A DNA stretch of 64,000 nt from Pseudomonas viridiflava (GTDB lineage Bacteria; Pseudomonadota; Gammaproteobacteria; Pseudomonadales; Pseudomonadaceae). Below are positions 1 to 9,662 of the stretch, piece after piece. Below the pieces are notes generated by a model. The model was not told the DNA's origin. It saw only the letters and a program-made list of their open reading frames with translations, and ran no database searches. The DNA is taken from the NCBI RefSeq assembly GCF_900583165.1, contig NZ_UTKY01000001.1, positions 248,001-312,000 on the forward strand. Direction: 5' to 3'. A program made the position numbers and the translations under genes. The first letter of the stretch is position 1; each line of letters begins with the position of its first letter.

Positions 1-1116
1 CTGACGCGCCTGCGCAACACCATCGCCCACCCCGCGCCGGCCAGCCTGCGTGCCCAATTGCTGGCGTACCTGCGCCAGTTCGAAGAACGCGCCGAAGCCG
101 CCGGTGTGGCGCGCAACGAAGTGCTGCTGGCCCGTTACGCGCTGTGCACCGCCCTCGATGAGGCCGTGTTGAGCACGCCGTGGGGCAGCACCAGCGATTG
201 GGGTAAGCAGAGCTTGCTGATCACCGTGCACAACGAAGCCTGGGGTGGCGAGAAAGTCTTCCAGTTGCTCGAACACTGCCTGCAAAGCCCACGGGAACGC
301 CTGTACCTGCTGGAGCTGTTGTACCTGTGCATGTGCCTGGGTTTCGAAGGTCGCTACCGCGTGATGAACGACGGGCGCAGCCAATTGGAGGCCTTGCGTG
401 AACGCACCGCAGCGGCGATTCGCAGTGCCCGTGGCGAGCACGAGCGCGAGCTGTCGCCCCATTGGCGCGGCGTGACCGTGGCGCGGGATCGCCTGGCGCA
501 ATTTATGCCGCCGTGGATCGCCGTGGCCATTGGCGTGGCGCTGTTGCTGGCGCTGCTGTTTGGCTTGCGCCTCAAGCTGGCCTCGGATGCGGAGCCGGTG
601 TTCAAGAATATCCACGCCCTGGGCGAGATCCCGGTGCAGGCCATCGACCGTCCGGTGGTGCAGCCTAAAGTCATCGAGCGGCCGCGTCTGGCGGGCTTCC
701 TTGTCGAAGACATCAAGGCGGGGCGTGTGGCCGTTGAAGATGCGGTGGACCGTTCGGTCGTGACCATTCGTGGCGATGAACTGTTCGCCTCGGCCAGCTC
801 CAGCATCGTTGATGACTACCAGCCGCTGATGCTGCGCATCGCCGACGCCGTGCGCAAAGTGAAGGGCCAGGTGCGCGTCACTGGGCACAGCGACAACCGG
901 CCGATTGCCACGCTGCGCTTCCCGTCCAACTGGGCGTTGTCTGAAGCGCGGGCCAAGTCGGTGCTGGAGATTCTGGCGGCCAAGACCGGCCAGGCCGATC
1001 GCTTCACGGCTGAAGGGCGCAGCGACACCGAGCCGGTAGCCACCAACAGCACAGCCGAAGGCCGCGCCCGCAATCGTCGGGTTGAAATCACCGTATTGGC
1101 GGAGGGCGTCGAGTGA
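1..1116 (+). CDS. tssL: T6SS inner-membrane protein TssL (DotU/IcmH) with C-terminal OmpA domain, 5' partial
   Basis: The reading frame is open from base 1, so the true start lies upstream of the window. The N-terminal part has the DotU signature (LDEAVLSTPWG followed by a W..QSLL stretch). One membrane helix follows (about bases 505-570, IAVAIGVALLLALLFGL). The C-terminal part is an OmpA/MotB peptidoglycan-binding domain (VTGHSDN, then the ARNRRVEI ending). TssL works with TssM and TssJ in the T6SS membrane complex; the OmpA part is thought to anchor that complex to the cell wall. Its stop overlaps the GTG start of tssM (GTGA), so the two are translationally coupled. The call is firm; only the length is unknown. 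Confidence 0.93.
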   Translation: MTRLRNTIAHPAPASLRAQLLAYLRQFEERAEAAGVARNEVLLARYALCTALDEAVLSTPWGSTSDWGKQSLLITVHNEAWGGEKVFQLLEHCLQSPRERLYLLELLYLCMCLGFEGRYRVMNDGRSQLEALRERTAAAIRSARGEHERELSPHWRGVTVARDRLAQFMPPWIAVAIGVALLLALLFGLRLKLASDAEPVFKNIHALGEIPVQAIDRPVVQPKVIERPRLAGFLVEDIKAGRVAVEDAVDRSVVTIRGDELFASASSSIVDDYQPLMLRIADAVRKVKGQVRVTGHSDNRPIATLRFPSNWALSEARAKSVLEILAAKTGQADRFTAEGRSDTEPVATNSTAEGRARNRRVEITVLAEGVE

Positions 1117-4100
1117 AGGCGTTTTTCAGTTTTATGATTCGCTGGGTGATCCCCGTGCTGGGGCTGATCGCCCTGAGCCTTATCATCTGGTTTGTCGGGC
1201 CGTTGCTCGACGTGTTGGTACCCGAAGGGCGTCGCTGGGCGCTGATCATCCTGGTGTTTGCGCTGTGGCTCGCCTATCGAGTATTGCGCATTATCCAGGC
1301 TCGCCGTCAGGCCGCCGAAGTGATGCGCAGCCTGGCCGCCGAAACCCCGGCTGACCCGAACAGCGTTGCCACCGCCGAAGAACTCACCACCCTGCGCCAG
1401 CGCATGGACGAGGCGCTGGCCCTGTTGAAAAAGGCCAAGCTCGGCGGCGATGAGCGCCGCAACCTGTATGAGCTGCCGTGGTACGTGATCATCGGCCCAC
1501 CGGGCTCGGGCAAGACCACTGCGCTAGTCAATTCCGGTCTGCATTTCCCGCTGGCCGCCCAATTGGGCGCCGGTGCCGTGCGCGGCGTCGGCGGTACGCG
1601 CAAATGCGATTGGTGGTTCACCGATCAGGCCGTATTGCTCGACACCGCTGGCCGCTACACCACCCAGGACAGCAACTCGACGGTGGATAAAGCCGCGTGG
1701 CTGGGCTTTCTCGACCTGTTGAAAAAGCAGCGTTCGCGTCGCCCTATCGATGGCGCGTTCATCGCCATCAGCCTGTCGGATTTGCTGCTAGGCACCGACG
1801 CCGAGCGCGCCGCCCATGCCGCTGCGATCCGCCTGCGCATCCAGGAGCTGTACACCCAACTGGGCGTGCGTTTTCCGATCTACCTGATGCTCACCAAGCT
1901 CGACCTGGTGCCGGGTTTTATGGAGTTCTTCGACAACCTGAGTAAGGAAGACCGCGCCCAGGTGTGGGGCATGACCTTCGCCCTGGACGACGGCAAAAAC
2001 AGCGACAGCCCTCTGGCCCACCTGCAAAGTGAATTTGCCGGCCTGGAGCAGCGCCTCAACGAACGTTTGGTGGAGCGCCTGCAACAGGAACGCGACCCGG
2101 CGCGGCGCGACCTGATCTACGGCTTCCCGCAGCAGTTCGGCGCGTTGAAGGACTGCCTGCAAAGCTTCCTCGAAGGCGTGTTCAAACCCAATGCCTTCGA
2201 AGAGCGTGTGTTGCTGCGCGGTGTGTACTTCACCAGCGGCACCCAAGAGGGCAGCCCGATCGACCGCCTGATCGGTGCCATGGCCCAGAGCATGAACCTG
2301 GACCGCCAACACCTGGCGCGCCAGAGCGGCACCGGGCGCAGTTACTTCATCGAAAAGCTGTTCACCGCCGTGGCGTTTGCCGAGCGTGGGCTGGTGGGTG
2401 TGAACCCCAAGGTCGAGCGTCGACGCAAGTGGATCGCCCGCGGTGTACTCGCGGCGACCGTGGCGACAGTGGTGGTGGTCAGCAGCCTGTGGTGGGTGAG
2501 TTATCGCGCCAACCAGGCATACATCGCCCAGGTCGACCAGAAGGTCGCGCCGTTGGGCCAGACCGTGCAGAACCTGAGTCCGGCCCAGCGTGAAGTGCTC
2601 GCCGTACTGCCCTTGCTGAACGCGGTGAAGAACCTCGCCGGGGATTCGCCGAGTTGGTCCGAAGGCCTGGGGTTGTACCAAGGCGACATGCTCGAGGCCG
2701 AGTCTGCCAGCGTCTACCGCAAGCTGTTGATCGCCGTGTTTGCGCCACGTTTGGTGACGCGCATCGAAGAGCAATTGCACAGCGGTGGCAGCTCCGACTT
2801 CCTCTACGAAGGCCTCAAGGCCTATCTGATGCTGGCCGACAGCGAGCATTACGACCCGGAATTCATCAAGGCCTGGATTGCCCTCGACTGGGACGGCAAC
2901 CTGCCACGCGAGCTGCCGGCCGATCAGCGCCAGGCCCTGGCCGGGCACTTGCAGGCGTTGTTCGAACGCCATCCGCCGAGTGCGCGCCTTGATCCCCGCT
3001 TGATCGACGACCTGCGCCGCCAGTTGCAACAACTGCCGGTGGCCCAGCGTGTCTACGACCGGGTCAAGCGTCAGAAACTGCCCGAAGGCATCCCGGATTT
3101 TCGCATCAACGAAGCCGCTGGCCGTGACGCAGCACTGGTGTTCAGCCGCAAAAGTGGCAAGCCATTGGGCGAGCCGTTGAGTGGGCTTTTCACCGCCAAA
3201 GGCTATCGCCAGGCGTTTCTGCTGAGCAGCCTGAACCAGACCGGCACCCTGGCCGAAGAGCAATGGGTGCTGGGCCATGAGCAAGCCGACCAGCAGAACG
3301 TGGTGAGCCTGGCCGCCGATGTGCGCCGCCTGTACTTCCAGGACTACCAGCGCCAGTGGGATGCCTTGCTCGCCGATATCGACTTTGTGCCCATCACCAG
3401 CGTGGCCCAGGCGGCCGATGTGTTGCGGGTGATTTCCGGCCCTACGTCGCCACTGAAAAAGCTGCTGGTGGCGGTGGCCAAGGAAACCGACCTGCAAGCC
3501 GAAGAACGCCAATTGGCCGCCAAAGGCGTGCCGGTGGAAGGCGGCGTCGACAAGCTCAAGGAGCGCCTCGGCAGCTTGTTGGGCCAGGAGCAACCGACCG
3601 CCAATGCACCGCAAGCGGCAGATGACCCGGTGACCGCACACTTTGCCGAACTCAACAGCATCGTCAGCAAAAACGAAGGCGAGCCAGCGGCCATCGACGG
3701 TCTGCTGTCGGACATGAATGCGCTGTATGTGCAGGTCAGCGCCATGGTCGGCGCCAGCGGCGATGCCTTGCTGGGCGAGGCGAAAAACCAGGCGGCGGCT
3801 GCGGCCACGCGGGTCAGCCTGAACGCCGAACGCCAGCCGCCGCTGGTGCAGGGCATGGTCAAGTCAGTGGTCAATTCCACCACCAACAGCATGATGGGCG
3901 GGGTGCGTAACCAACTGAACGCGGCCTGGATGAGCGAAGTGGTCAACGTCTATCGCCAGTCGTTGGCCGGTCGTTACCCGATGTCGCCGGGCAGTGCGCG
4001 GGACGCGACCCTGGATGACTTCGGCATGTTCTTCGGGGTGGGCGGGGTGATGGACAACTACTTCCGCAAATACCTGCAGCCTTACGTGGATACGTCCGCA

Positions 4101-4613
4101 CAAACCTGGCGCTGGCAGCCGGGTGCGGCGCAGAAGCTCGGGATCAGCCCGGGCGTGCTGCAAACCTTCCAGCGCGCCGCGACGATTCGTGATGCGTTTT
4201 TCCGCGCCGGTGGCACTCAACCCATCGTGCGTTTCGAGCTCAAGCCCGTGTCGATGGACCCGACCATCACCCAGTTTTTGCTCGACCTCGACGGCCAGCA
4301 ATTGAGCTACGACCACGGCCCAAGCCGCCCGGTCGCGATGCAATGGCCCAACCCCGGCAGCATCGGCGTGGTGCGCATCTCCATCATGCCGCCCGCCGCC
4401 AGCGGCCGTTCCGGCGTGACCCTCGACGGGCCGTGGGCGTGGTTCCGCCTGCTGGAGCAATCGGACCTCACCGCCGGCAACTCGCCGGACCGCTTCAACC
4501 TGCGCCTGCGGGTTGACGGTGCGAGCATCGCTTATGAGCTGCGCGCCAACAGCGCGTTCAACCCGTTCAAGAGCCGTGTGCTCAGCGGTTTCAGCCTGCC
4601 GGAGCGGCTATGA
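1113..4613 (+). CDS. tssM: T6SS membrane-complex protein TssM (IcmF family)
   Basis: 1166 residues, the usual size for TssM. Two N-terminal membrane helices (about residues 5-55) precede a cytoplasmic NTPase-like domain with a Walker A motif, GPPGSGKTT, at residues 128-136. A third helix near residues 440-465 leads to a long periplasmic part that ends in the IcmF C-terminal fold. TssM joins TssL in the inner membrane to TssJ on the outer membrane and forms the trans-envelope channel. The start is GTG within the overlap GTGA with tssL, and the stop overlaps tagF (ATGA). An intact Walker A is not universal in the family, so ATP binding is plausible here. Confidence 0.96.
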   Translation: MKAFFSFMIRWVIPVLGLIALSLIIWFVGPLLDVLVPEGRRWALIILVFALWLAYRVLRIIQARRQAAEVMRSLAAETPADPNSVATAEELTTLRQRMDEALALLKKAKLGGDERRNLYELPWYVIIGPPGSGKTTALVNSGLHFPLAAQLGAGAVRGVGGTRKCDWWFTDQAVLLDTAGRYTTQDSNSTVDKAAWLGFLDLLKKQRSRRPIDGAFIAISLSDLLLGTDAERAAHAAAIRLRIQELYTQLGVRFPIYLMLTKLDLVPGFMEFFDNLSKEDRAQVWGMTFALDDGKNSDSPLAHLQSEFAGLEQRLNERLVERLQQERDPARRDLIYGFPQQFGALKDCLQSFLEGVFKPNAFEERVLLRGVYFTSGTQEGSPIDRLIGAMAQSMNLDRQHLARQSGTGRSYFIEKLFTAVAFAERGLVGVNPKVERRRKWIARGVLAATVATVVVVSSLWWVSYRANQAYIAQVDQKVAPLGQTVQNLSPAQREVLAVLPLLNAVKNLAGDSPSWSEGLGLYQGDMLEAESASVYRKLLIAVFAPRLVTRIEEQLHSGGSSDFLYEGLKAYLMLADSEHYDPEFIKAWIALDWDGNLPRELPADQRQALAGHLQALFERHPPSARLDPRLIDDLRRQLQQLPVAQRVYDRVKRQKLPEGIPDFRINEAAGRDAALVFSRKSGKPLGEPLSGLFTAKGYRQAFLLSSLNQTGTLAEEQWVLGHEQADQQNVVSLAADVRRLYFQDYQRQWDALLADIDFVPITSVAQAADVLRVISGPTSPLKKLLVAVAKETDLQAEERQLAAKGVPVEGGVDKLKERLGSLLGQEQPTANAPQAADDPVTAHFAELNSIVSKNEGEPAAIDGLLSDMNALYVQVSAMVGASGDALLGEAKNQAAAAATRVSLNAERQPPLVQGMVKSVVNSTTNSMMGGVRNQLNAAWMSEVVNVYRQSLAGRYPMSPGSARDATLDDFGMFFGVGGVMDNYFRKYLQPYVDTSAQTWRWQPGAAQKLGISPGVLQTFQRAATIRDAFFRAGGTQPIVRFELKPVSMDPTITQFLLDLDGQQLSYDHGPSRPVAMQWPNPGSIGVVRISIMPPAASGRSGVTLDGPWAWFRLLEQSDLTAGNSPDRFNLRLRVDGASIAYELRANSAFNPFKSRVLSGFSLPERL

Positions 4614-5263
4614 CGACCCTGGGTTTCTACGGCAAGTTGGCCAGTCGCGGGGACTTTGTCAGCCGCGCCTTGCCCCAGAGTTTTATCGGCCCGTGGGACA
4701 GCTGGCTGGCGGCCGGTTTGCTCGCCAGTCAGAACAGCCTCGGCGGTGAATGGCTCAACGTCTACCTGGTCAGCCCGCTGTGGCGCTTTGTGCTGGCGCC
4801 GGGTGTGTGCGGGCCGGACGCGGCGGCGGGCGTGGTGATGCCGAGCATTGATCGGGTCGGGCGCTATTTCCCGCTGGCGGTGGTGGCGTTGCTGGATCAC
4901 GACACCAATCCCGCAGCCTTGGTGGGCGGTCCGGATGCCTGGTTTGAACAAGCTGAAGAATTGTTGCTCAGCACCCTGGATGTAGGCGCCACATTTGAAG
5001 GGTTTAACGAAGGCCTCGACGCCCTCGGCGCGCCGGCAACAGAGCCGCGTGCGGTGGACAGCCGTTTCGCGGGTCTGCAACGCGTGTCTGCGACCGTGCC
5101 CCACAGCCGTATGACCGCGCTCGCCGAGCAGGCCTGTGCCGGTGCAAGCCTGTGGTGGGGCCGTGGCTCTGAACGGATTTCCCCTGGTTTATTGCGGTGT
5201 CAGGGCCTGCCTGCTGCCGGTGATTTTGCGCAGTTTTTGCTCGGACAAGAAGGTGTGGTGTAG
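4610..5263 (+). CDS. tagF: T6SS-associated protein TagF (ImpM family)
   Basis: 217 residues. The N-terminus (GFYGKLASRGDFVSRALP) is characteristic of TagF/ImpM (DUF2094). In P. aeruginosa TagF is a post-translational repressor of the H1-T6SS that acts independently of, or parallel to, threonine phosphorylation. It is cytoplasmic, with no signal peptide or membrane helix seen. The start overlaps the tssM stop by four bases, and the stop TAG is followed immediately by the ATG of pppA. In some genomes TagF is fused to a PppA domain; here the two are separate but directly adjacent, which fits a shared role. Confidence 0.92.
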   Translation: MTTLGFYGKLASRGDFVSRALPQSFIGPWDSWLAAGLLASQNSLGGEWLNVYLVSPLWRFVLAPGVCGPDAAAGVVMPSIDRVGRYFPLAVVALLDHDTNPAALVGGPDAWFEQAEELLLSTLDVGATFEGFNEGLDALGAPATEPRAVDSRFAGLQRVSATVPHSRMTALAEQACAGASLWWGRGSERISPGLLRCQGLPAAGDFAQFLLGQEGVV

Positions 5264-5983
5264 ATGGGGTCGACGTACAAATCCGCGAGCAAAAGCCATG
5301 TGGGCATGGTGCGCCAGGTCAACGAAGACGCGTGCCTGGACCTGCCGGAAAACCGCCTGTGGGTGGTGGCCGATGGCATGGGCGGGCACGCGGCGGGCGA
5401 CTACGTCAGCAGCCTGATCGTCGACAGCCTGCGCAGTGTGCCGCTGGGTCGCTCCCTTGAGGAATACAGCGCAGCGCTGCGCAATGACCTGTTGCGCATC
5501 AACGCCGCCGTGCGCGAAGAAACCGCCAACCGTGGCGTGACCTTGATGGGCAGCACCGTGGTGGTGTTGGCCGCACGCGGCTTGCGCGGCGTGTGCCTGT
5601 GGGCCGGCGACAGTCGCCTGTATCGCCTGCGCGACGGCGTGCTGGAGCGTATTTCCCGCGACCACAGCTACGTGCAAGACCTGCAAGACAGCGGCCTGCT
5701 CAGCGAAGCCGACGCACGCATTCACCCGCGTGCCAACATCGTCACCCGCGCCATTGGCGTGGAGGCCCAGCTTGAGCTGTCGGCGGTCGACCTGCTGATT
5801 GCCCCTGGCGACAGCTACTTGCTGTGCAGCGACGGTCTGAACAAGACCGTCGAAGACCATGAGATCCGCGACGTGCTCAGCCACGACGCGCCGGACGAAA
5901 TCGTCCGCAGCCTGGTGCACCTGGGGCTTAACCGGGGCGCGCCGGACAACATCACCACCATCGTCGTGAAGGTCTCGGCATGA
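5264..5983 (+). CDS. pppA: PP2C-type Ser/Thr phosphatase PppA of the T6SS
   Basis: 239 residues covering a single PP2C/PPM domain. The metal-binding motifs are visible: DGMGGH beginning at Asp37, the second motif D190-G in CSDGLNKT, and Asp228-Asn229 in PDNIT. An early acidic residue sits in VNEDA. PppA removes the phosphate that PpkA places on Fha1-type proteins and so switches the T6SS off. It starts at the base after the tagF stop, and its last codons overlap the ppkA start (5980), so kinase and phosphatase are coupled in translation. The fha target gene is not in this window and would lie upstream of tssL in the known order. Confidence 0.94.
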   Translation: MGSTYKSASKSHVGMVRQVNEDACLDLPENRLWVVADGMGGHAAGDYVSSLIVDSLRSVPLGRSLEEYSAALRNDLLRINAAVREETANRGVTLMGSTVVVLAARGLRGVCLWAGDSRLYRLRDGVLERISRDHSYVQDLQDSGLLSEADARIHPRANIVTRAIGVEAQLELSAVDLLIAPGDSYLLCSDGLNKTVEDHEIRDVLSHDAPDEIVRSLVHLGLNRGAPDNITTIVVKVSA

Positions 5984-8958
5984 ATATCCAGATTCCTGGC
6001 TACGACATCGAAGGCGAGATCGGCGAAGGCGCCATGGCCAGTGTTTACCTGGCGACCCAGCGCTCACTGGAGCGCAAGGTGGCATTGAAGGTGATGGCGG
6101 CGGCGTTGGCGGCTGACCCAACCTTCTGCGAGCGTTTTTTGCGCGAGGGCAAGACCCTGGCGCGTCTGTCGCACCCGCACACCGTGACCATCCATGACAT
6201 CGGCAATGTCGGTGAGCTGTATTACATGGCCATGGAGTTCCTGCCCAACGGCACGCTCAAGGAGCGCATCGCCGCGGGCATGACGCCGGAGCAGGGGGTG
6301 ACGTTGATTCGCCAGATCGCTTCGGCATTGGGGTATGCCCATGCCCAGGGCCTGGTACACCGCGACGTCAAACCGGCGAACATTCTGTTTCGCGCTGACG
6401 GCACGGCGGTACTGTCGGACTTCGGCATCGCCAAGTCCCTGGACGACCGCACGCAATTTACCCAGGCCGGTTTTGCCGTAGGCACGCCGAGCTACATGAG
6501 CCCGGAACAGGCGCGGGGCCAAGAGATCGACGGCCGCGCCGACCTGTATGCCTTGGGCGTGGTGCTCTACGAAATCCTCGTCGGCAAGCTGCCTTACAGC
6601 GGTACCGATGCGCTGTCCACGGCGCTGGCGCACCTGACCGAACCGCTGCCGGAATTGCCGGTGCACCACGGCCGTTACCAGCAGGTGCTGCGCAAACTGT
6701 TGGCCAAGGACCCGGCGGAGCGTTACCCGGATGCGGCCGCGTTGCTGCGGGCGTTGGATGAGCTGCCGGTGGACTCGCCGGAAGCCACGCTGGTGCGGCC
6801 GTTGCCCATACCCTTGAGTTTTGATCTGGGGGGGATTACCCCGGAGTCCATCGAGATTCCTACCGACAAACCGCAGCCGCCGCGCCAGCCGGTAGTGCCG
6901 CCGACGCAGCACAGCGAGCAACGTCGCGGGCCAGTGTTGGCGTTGGCGGGCGTTGCGGTGGCGGTTGCCTTGGCCATTGGTGGCGCAAGCTACTGGTGGT
7001 TGAGCGGCAGTGATGAGCCGGTCGCCAAGCCACCGGCTGCGGTGGTGCCTGCTATGACAACACTACCGTCAGCGCCACCGCCAGCAGTCGCTGAGGTAGA
7101 TGGCGGCCAGCGTCCGTTGTTGATGGCAGGCAAGAAGACCCTGTTTCAGCGCGTGCTCAGCAAGCCGGGCGCCAAGCTTTCAACCGATGCTGGCAGTGCG
7201 CCGGGCAAGGCGCTGCCAGCGTTCTCCGTGCTTTATGTTTACCAACGCAAAGACATTGATGGCAGCCCGTGGGTACGCGTCGGCACCGCCACAGACGGGC
7301 GCAGCGACGGCTGGTTACCTGCGTCCCAAGTCAGCGATTGGAAGCAGAGCCTGGTGCTGAAATTCACCGAGCGTTCGGGCCGGGCGCCGGTGATGTTCCT
7401 GCGCCAACCCGGTGAAGTGGAAAAACTGCTGGCCGACCCCGCCGCCGCCAAAGGCGTGTTGGCCAAGGCGCAGAAAAACAGCGAAGACAACAGCCAGATC
7501 CTGGCCCTGGAGCCGACCGCCAGCGCCGTGCCGCAGAACCAGTTCTACCTGTTGCCGATCTTCGATTCCAAAGAGAGCTTCGACGAAAACGGCACGCCGG
7601 TGCAGTTGCTCAATGTGGCCTCCATCGACCCCGGCAGCAAGGCCGTGGCAAAGCCTGCGACGCCGGTGATCAACGCCAACGCCGATGCGTTCCGTACGGC
7701 GGTGGTGTTGGTGGTGGACACCACCGTGTCGATGCAGCCTTATATCGACCAGATTCGCGACGTGGTGCACGAGCTGCAAACGCGCATCGCCGAGCGGGGC
7801 GAGTTGGACAGCGTCAGTTTCGGCATGGTGGGTTTCCGTAGCAGCACCAAGAAGACGCCGGGCCTTGAGTACGTGTCCAAAACCCTGATCACCTTGGATC
7901 AAGGCCGCGACCCGCAACGCTTCCTCGATATGGCGCGGCAGGTCAAGGCGTCCACGGTGTCCAGCCATTCCTTCAACGAAGATGCTTTTGCCGGGGTGAT
8001 GCAGGCGGTGGATGGCATGGACTGGTCCGGCTACGGCGGGCGCATCATCCTGCTGGTCACCGACGCCGGTGCACTGCGCAAGAACGACCCGTTTGCCGCC
8101 ACTCAGATGAACGAAGCCGAAGTGCGCCAGGCCGCGCTGGGCAAGCAAATCAAGATCTACGCCCTGCACCTGCGTACCGATGCCGGCAAGAAGACCCACG
8201 CCGGTGCCGAGAGCCAGTACCGCATCCTTACTGCCGACGCCAACCCGCAGATCGGCGATCTGTATACGCCGGTGCCCGGTGGCGATGTGCGCAAGTTGGG
8301 TGAGCGGGTGGATGAGATCGGCAGTGTGTTTGCCAACCTCGTGCACCAGGTACGCAGCAGTACGCCGCAGCCGGTGCCGTTGCTGAGCAGCGCCCCGAGT
8401 CTCGCGGACAAATCCGCCGCGGTCGGCTACGCCATGCACATGGACTTCCTCGGGCGCAAAACCGCGAGCCAGGCGCCGCAACTGGTCAGCGCCTGGACCG
8501 CCGACCGCGACCTCACCAACCCGGCGCTGCCGGCGTTCCAGGTGTGCGTGATGCTGACCAAGCTGCAGCTCAATGACTTGCAGCAGTCGCTGAAACTCAT
8601 CGTCGATGCGGCGCGCAAAACCCAGACCTCGCCCAAAGACTTCTTCCAGGAAATCGCCAGCGCCTCGGCCTATATGAGCCGTGACCCGCAGGCCCTGCGC
8701 AAGGGCGGCAACCTGGCCGACGGCGGCATTTTGGGCGAGTACCTGGAAGGCCTGCCATACCGCAGCAAGTCACTGAACATGACCCAGGATCTATGGTTGT
8801 CGCTGAGCGTGGCCGAGCAGGAAGACTTTATCGACGAGCTGGATTCGAAAATCCGCCTGTATGAAACCTTCCACAACGATGTGGCCAACTGGGTCCGTTT
8901 CGGCGATGCCGAGCCGGGTGATGCGTTGTACCGCGTGCCGTTGTCGACGCTGCCGTGA
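5980..8958 (+). CDS. ppkA: T6SS Hanks-type Ser/Thr kinase PpkA with periplasmic vWA domain
   Basis: 992 residues. The kinase domain comes first: glycine loop around residues 15-20 (GEGAMA), catalytic Lys37 (VALK), HRD at 127-129 followed by VKPANI, and DFG from Asp147. A proline-rich linker leads to one membrane helix at about 317-340. The periplasmic part carries a von Willebrand A domain with a MIDAS-like DTTVS at residues 580-584. PpkA autophosphorylates and phosphorylates the FHA protein to trigger T6SS assembly; the TagQRST system acts upstream of it. The vWA MIDAS has Thr in place of the middle Ser. Its stop overlaps the tagT start by four bases. Confidence 0.95.
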   Translation: MNIQIPGYDIEGEIGEGAMASVYLATQRSLERKVALKVMAAALAADPTFCERFLREGKTLARLSHPHTVTIHDIGNVGELYYMAMEFLPNGTLKERIAAGMTPEQGVTLIRQIASALGYAHAQGLVHRDVKPANILFRADGTAVLSDFGIAKSLDDRTQFTQAGFAVGTPSYMSPEQARGQEIDGRADLYALGVVLYEILVGKLPYSGTDALSTALAHLTEPLPELPVHHGRYQQVLRKLLAKDPAERYPDAAALLRALDELPVDSPEATLVRPLPIPLSFDLGGITPESIEIPTDKPQPPRQPVVPPTQHSEQRRGPVLALAGVAVAVALAIGGASYWWLSGSDEPVAKPPAAVVPAMTTLPSAPPPAVAEVDGGQRPLLMAGKKTLFQRVLSKPGAKLSTDAGSAPGKALPAFSVLYVYQRKDIDGSPWVRVGTATDGRSDGWLPASQVSDWKQSLVLKFTERSGRAPVMFLRQPGEVEKLLADPAAAKGVLAKAQKNSEDNSQILALEPTASAVPQNQFYLLPIFDSKESFDENGTPVQLLNVASIDPGSKAVAKPATPVINANADAFRTAVVLVVDTTVSMQPYIDQIRDVVHELQTRIAERGELDSVSFGMVGFRSSTKKTPGLEYVSKTLITLDQGRDPQRFLDMARQVKASTVSSHSFNEDAFAGVMQAVDGMDWSGYGGRIILLVTDAGALRKNDPFAATQMNEAEVRQAALGKQIKIYALHLRTDAGKKTHAGAESQYRILTADANPQIGDLYTPVPGGDVRKLGERVDEIGSVFANLVHQVRSSTPQPVPLLSSAPSLADKSAAVGYAMHMDFLGRKTASQAPQLVSAWTADRDLTNPALPAFQVCVMLTKLQLNDLQQSLKLIVDAARKTQTSPKDFFQEIASASAYMSRDPQALRKGGNLADGGILGEYLEGLPYRSKSLNMTQDLWLSLSVAEQEDFIDELDSKIRLYETFHNDVANWVRFGDAEPGDALYRVPLSTLP

Positions 8959-9662
8959 TGTTGAACCTGAACGCGGTGCACAAGAGCCGGGGTGTCGGTA
9001 GCCAGCGCTATAGCCTGGTGATCCCGGCGCTGGCGCTGCGGGCGGGTGAGCAGGTGGCAATCGTCGGGCCGAGCGGTTGTGGCAAAAGCACACTGTTGGA
9101 TGTGCTGGCGTTGGTGTTGGCGCCGGATCAGGTCGGGCAGTTCGAGTTCAATCAAGTCGATATCGGCGGGCTGTGGCGGGCTGATCAGCAATCCGCGTTG
9201 GCCGCATTGCGCAGCCAGCACCTTGGTTACGTGCTGCAAACCGGCGGCCTGCTGGGCTTTCTCGATGTGCGCGGCAATATCGCGCTGTCCCGGCAACTGC
9301 TGGGCTTGAAGGACGATGGCAGCGTGACGCGCCTTGCCGAGCAGTTGGAAATCAGCGATCAGTTGGCCAAGAAGCCCGCTGCGCTTTCGGTGGGCCAACG
9401 CCAGCGCGTCAGCTGTGCCCGCGCCTTGGCCCATGCACCGCAATTGGTGCTGGCTGATGAGCCCACCGCCTCCCTTGACCCCTTGAATGCCGAGCGCGTG
9501 ATGCAGGCGTTGCTGGCGCAAGCCCGCGAGCACCGTGCGGCCTGCGTGATCGCCACCCATGACGAGCCTCTGGCCCGCGCCAGTGGCTTGCAGGTGCGGC
9601 GCATCAGTTGCCGTCGCGATGCCGATGGCGGCGTGACCGCCACCCTCGGGGAGGCGTGCTGA
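8955..9662 (+). CDS. tagT: T6SS-associated ABC transporter ATPase TagT
   Basis: 235 residues, one ABC ATPase domain. Walker A is GPSGCGKST, the signature is LSVGQ and Walker B is LVLADEP. The family resembles LolD/MacB ATPases. TagT pairs with the permease TagS in the inner membrane as part of the TagQRST signal module that stimulates PpkA. Overlaps on both sides (ATGA with ppkA, TGATG with tagS) place it firmly in the T6SS operon. The transported substrate, if any, is not known for this family. Confidence 0.93.
   Translation: MMLNLNAVHKSRGVGSQRYSLVIPALALRAGEQVAIVGPSGCGKSTLLDVLALVLAPDQVGQFEFNQVDIGGLWRADQQSALAALRSQHLGYVLQTGGLLGFLDVRGNIALSRQLLGLKDDGSVTRLAEQLEISDQLAKKPAALSVGQRQRVSCARALAHAPQLVLADEPTASLDPLNAERVMQALLAQAREHRAACVIATHDEPLARASGLQVRRISCRRDADGGVTATLGEAC

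Noticed and set aside
1788..3641. 617-codon open frame on the minus strand opposite tssM
   Set aside because: A mirror of GC-rich codon bias in tssM. Composition is rich in His/Gln/Leu with no recognisable domain, and tssM is certain.
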